DNA from: Actinomycetes bacterium
GTDB taxonomy: Bacteria > Actinomycetota > Acidimicrobiia > Acidimicrobiales > Acidimicrobiaceae
NCBI GenBank assembly: GCA_021790495.1
Contig: JAJYGZ010000120.1
Span: 1 to 6,205, forward strand
Direction: 5' to 3'
DNA length: 6,205 bases
This document shows, one piece after another, positions 4,752-6,205 of this stretch. The first letter of the stretch is position 1. Each line of letters begins with the position of its first letter. A program made the position numbers and the translations under genes. Below the pieces are notes generated by a model, which was given only the letters and a program-made list of their open reading frames with translations, searched no databases and was not told the origin of the DNA.

Positions 4752-4767
4752 TCGGATAACCATCCGA
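4752..4767. repeat. 6-bp hairpin between the two small membrane-protein genes
   Basis: TCGGAT and ATCCGA are perfect complements around AACC. A second small dyad, TGGCA-GAT-TGCCA, lies at 4705-4717, close to the expected promoter region of the DUF6458-like gene. Either could be regulatory, but neither is diagnostic. Confidence 0.35.
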
Positions 4768-4784
4768 GAAATTCGCCAATGGCT

Positions 4785-4804
4785 GGGTTTCCCGCGCGAA
4801 ACCC
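4785..4804. terminator. Hairpin downstream of the small hydrophobic protein gene
   Basis: GGGTTTC (4785-4791) and GAAACCC (4798-4804) form a 7-bp stem with a 6-nt loop, 38 bp past the stop codon of the 50-residue ORF. There is no U-run after it on the minus strand. This is common for actinobacterial terminators but lowers certainty. Confidence 0.4.
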
Positions 4805-4841
4805 CTAAAAGAGGCGCCTCGCCGGAAACCAAGGGCATCTG

Positions 4842-4994
4842 CTACCAGCGATACCAGCGCTTGCGGCTCTTGGTAAGAAAGCCGAACGCCCAAATCACGA
4901 GCAAGATGACAGCGATCACCCAAAGCAGATGAATCGTAAAACCGGCTAAGCCGAAGAGTAGTGCGAGTACGAGTACCGCGAGGATTATGAACAT
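4842..4994 (-). CDS. Small hydrophobic membrane protein ending RWYRW
   Basis: This 50-residue ORF starts at ATG 4994, with AGGAC about 5-6 nt upstream, and ends TAG at 4842. Helix 1 is FIILAVLVLALLFGLAGF (2-19). Helix 2 is LLWVIAVILLVIWAFGFL (23-40). The C-terminus is strongly basic and aromatic (TKSRKRWYRW). This layout matches the small 'hydrophobic proteins' of Streptomyces and relatives, and more loosely the lmo0937 group. These are often linked to general stress regulons, but their action is unknown. The basic tail should face the cytoplasm. It is transcribed divergently from the winged-helix gene across a 131-bp AT-rich control region. Confidence 0.8.
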   Translation of the reverse strand: MFIILAVLVLALLFGLAGFTIHLLWVIAVILLVIWAFGFLTKSRKRWYRW

Positions 4995-5125
4995 CGACCG
5001 TCCTGACTGCGTCGGCCGCATTGGACCAACCGCTGGGAGCGCTAAAACGCTCTCTTTCTTAAATATACACTAGATTTTCATAACCTGCTACAGATTTCCT
5101 GTATTTTATTACTAGTCTTAGATAT
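4995..5125. promoter_or_regulatory. AT-rich divergent control region
   Basis: From about 5054 to 5125 the composition turns sharply AT-rich, unlike the rest of the window. For the plus-strand gene, TAGTCT (5113-5118) lies 7 nt before its ATG and fits a -10 box for a leaderless transcript. For the minus-strand gene, TATATT near 5061-5066 is a possible -10. A short dyad ACAG-ATTTC-CTGT (5090-5102) and a 5-bp hairpin GAGCG/CGCTC (5037-5052) are also present. No good -35 match is seen for either gene. Confidence 0.45.
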
Positions 5126-5449
5126 ATGGTTTCGTGGAGCTTTTTAACAAATCATGCGCGGGTTCTGGTACAGATTTCGCGCGATCCCGCCGTAAGGCTT
5201 CGCGATCTCGCCGCCACCCTTGGGATCACAGAGCGAAGCGCATTTCGCATCGTCAGGGATCTCGAAGACGCGGGATATCTCAAGAAGTACCGTCATGGCA
5301 GGCGAAATCGCTACGATATCCGTGCCGAACTACCATTTGACGACCCTGCGGCGGGTTCACCTCTTATCGGCGAGGTTCTCAGGCTCCTTGTTCCGGTGGA
5401 ACACTTGCGCGAGTCGGCCGATCTTGAAATACTTCCCGACCAGCTATAA
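5126..5449 (+). CDS. Winged helix-turn-helix transcriptional regulator
   Basis: This 107-residue DNA-binding protein belongs to an actinobacterial winged-helix type that opens with a W-F-L-T-N-H-A-R-V-L pattern. Helix 1 is about 5-18 (SFLTNHARVLVQIS). Helix 2 is RLRDLAATLG (24-33). The recognition helix is ITERSAFRIVRDLEDAGYL (34-52), followed by the wing KKYRHGRRNRYDI (53-65). The C-terminal part (about 78-107) has a leucine-rich helix GEVLRLLVPVEHL that may dimerise. There is no effector domain. The start ATG 5126 has no Shine-Dalgarno and a -10-like TAGTCT directly upstream, consistent with leaderless translation. Its targets are unknown; the divergent small membrane protein gene is the natural first candidate, and the convergent drug exporter a second. 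Confidence 0.88.
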   Translation: MVSWSFLTNHARVLVQISRDPAVRLRDLAATLGITERSAFRIVRDLEDAGYLKKYRHGRRNRYDIRAELPFDDPAAGSPLIGEVLRLLVPVEHLRESADLEILPDQL

Positions 5450-5504
5450 AAGGCGAACCTCTCATAACCTTGAAAATCCGTCGCAACCGCGGTCAGAGGA
5501 CCTG

Positions 5505-5518
5505 GTTGGAGCGCCAAC
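5505..5518. repeat. Small hairpin in the convergent gap
   Basis: GTTGG and CCAAC pair around a 4-nt loop (AGCG), just upstream of the larger hairpin at 5523-5553. It probably adds to termination between the convergent genes. Confidence 0.4.
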
Positions 5519-5522
5519 GAAT

Positions 5523-5553
5523 ACCCATTGCGCCTTGATTCGCGCCAATGGGT
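5523..5553. terminator. Probable bidirectional terminator between convergent genes
   Basis: ACCCATTG (5523-5530) pairs with CAATGGGT (5546-5553), and CGC (5531-5533) with GCG (5542-5544), with a bulged C and an 8-nt loop. It lies between the stop codon of the plus-strand regulator (5449) and that of the minus-strand exporter (5587). No U-run is present on either side. Position and stability support a terminator. Confidence 0.55.
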
Positions 5554-5586
5554 AAACCGCTCGCGAACCCGCAGTTATTGGCGCCT

Positions 5587-6205
5587 CTAGTCGACGTTGA
5601 ATAGCGGAGACGAAAGTTCAGGCTCGAGAGATTCGCCCTCTCGAAGCGCGTCCGACGCCGCTCTCTGAGTGTTGCCCGATGTGCGCCGCAAGGGGCGCTC
5701 TGGAAGCAGTAGCGCCAGAGCGAACGCCACCACGGCAAAGGGAATTGCCCATAAAAAGACCACGTGCAGGCTCCGGACGAAGGCCTCGACGATCGCGGCG
5801 TGAATCGGATGGGGCAATCGATCAAGCTGGGCGGGCGTTCCCGACAACATCGAAGCAGTCGCGCCCTTGGATGCAGCTGTCGAATTGGGAAGCAGCACCG
5901 CCATATTGTGGACAAGACGGTTTATGAGAATATTTCCAAAGAACGAAGTCCCAATCGCGCCACCCATGGTGCGAAAGAAGGTAACCGCCGAAGTTGCGGT
6001 ACCGAGGTCCCCAAAGTCCACCGCATTTTGGGTCGCGAGCACGATCACTTGCATAGTAAATCCCAGCCCGACTCCGGTGACCATCATGTAGATGCCTTCG
6101 ATCGGGTACGGGGTATTTGCCTTAAAGAGGCTGAGCAGAAAGAACCCGATCACCAGCATCGCTGAGCCGATTATGGGAAAGATCTTGTATTTGCCGACCC
6201 GGGTA
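5587..6205 (-). CDS. DHA2-type MFS multidrug exporter, C-terminal part (start outside window)
   Basis: The reading frame is open to the right edge, giving 205 visible residues that begin TRVGKYKIFPIIGSAM. The ATG at 6159 is internal. The signature GLGFTMQVIVLATQNAV, then DLGTATSAVTFFRTMGGAIGTS, matches the conserved block of 14-helix EmrB/QacA-type (DHA2) proton-driven drug exporters. Four membrane helices are visible: PIIGSAMLVIGFFLLSLF, YMMVTGVGLGFTMQVIVLAT, the TFFRTMGGAIGTSFFGNI helix, and VVFLWAIPFAVVAFALALLL. Between the last two lies the usual long external loop (about 55 residues, containing PNSTAASKGATASML and PHPIHAAIVEAF). A hydrophilic tail of about 40 residues follows. Substrates cannot be predicted. 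It converges on the winged-helix gene, so a regulatory link is possible but not shown. Confidence 0.92.
   Translation of the reverse strand, partial: TRVGKYKIFPIIGSAMLVIGFFLLSLFKANTPYPIEGIYMMVTGVGLGFTMQVIVLATQNAVDFGDLGTATSAVTFFRTMGGAIGTSFFGNILINRLVHNMAVLLPNSTAASKGATASMLSGTPAQLDRLPHPIHAAIVEAFVRSLHVVFLWAIPFAVVAFALALLLPERPLRRTSGNTQRAASDALREGESLEPELSSPLFNVD

Noticed and set aside
1..6205. CRISPR arrays, insertion sequences, rRNA or attachment sites
   Set aside because: No spaced direct repeats, transposase fragments, or rRNA-like blocks were seen on either strand.

Overview
The window looks like chromosome of an actinobacterium. The clues are a DUF6458-type two-helix membrane protein, a 50-residue hydrophobic protein ending RWYRW (both common in Actinobacteria), a leaderless-looking winged-helix regulator of an actinobacterial type, frequent GTG/TTG starts, and strong stem-loops without clear U-tracts. 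GC content is moderate by eye (mid-50s percent), which would suit an Acidimicrobiia-type lineage better than a high-GC streptomycete. That placement is inference.

Region 1 (1-2520, all on the minus strand) is the most interesting part. In transcription order it holds: a near-perfect 22-bp dyad (2497-2518); a structured leader containing a 27-codon proline-rich ORF with an excellent Shine-Dalgarno (2370-2453); a terminator-like stem ending in U6 with an overlapping alternative stem; a hairpin that buries the next ribosome binding site (2293-2323); a soluble 448-residue protein with two PRC-barrel regions, the MgtE cytosolic N domain and a CBS pair but no MgtE channel (945-2291); and an NRAMP-family transporter that runs off the left edge (1-837). 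The transporter lacks the NRAMP metal-binding Asn and Met. A detached MgtE Mg2+-sensing module next to an NRAMP protein whose site suggests a hard ion such as Mg2+, behind a leader recalling the proline-codon leaders of enteric Mg2+ genes, suggests a leader-controlled Mg2+ homeostasis operon. The parts are visible in the sequence; the Mg2+ function is inference.

Region 2 (2641-3668) holds a class I SAM-dependent methyltransferase with a TTG start, a terminator at its 3' end, and an intergenic stretch.

Region 3 (3669-4994) has three small minus-strand genes typical of actinobacterial stress or envelope functions: a PRC-barrel protein, a DUF6458-like membrane protein and a small hydrophobic membrane protein. 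Between the first two lies a 378-bp non-coding stretch with a perfect 16-bp inverted repeat and other foldable elements.

Region 4 (4995-6205) has an AT-rich divergent control region, a plus-strand winged-helix regulator, a hairpin between convergent genes, and the C-terminal part of a DHA2-type major facilitator drug exporter that enters from the right edge.
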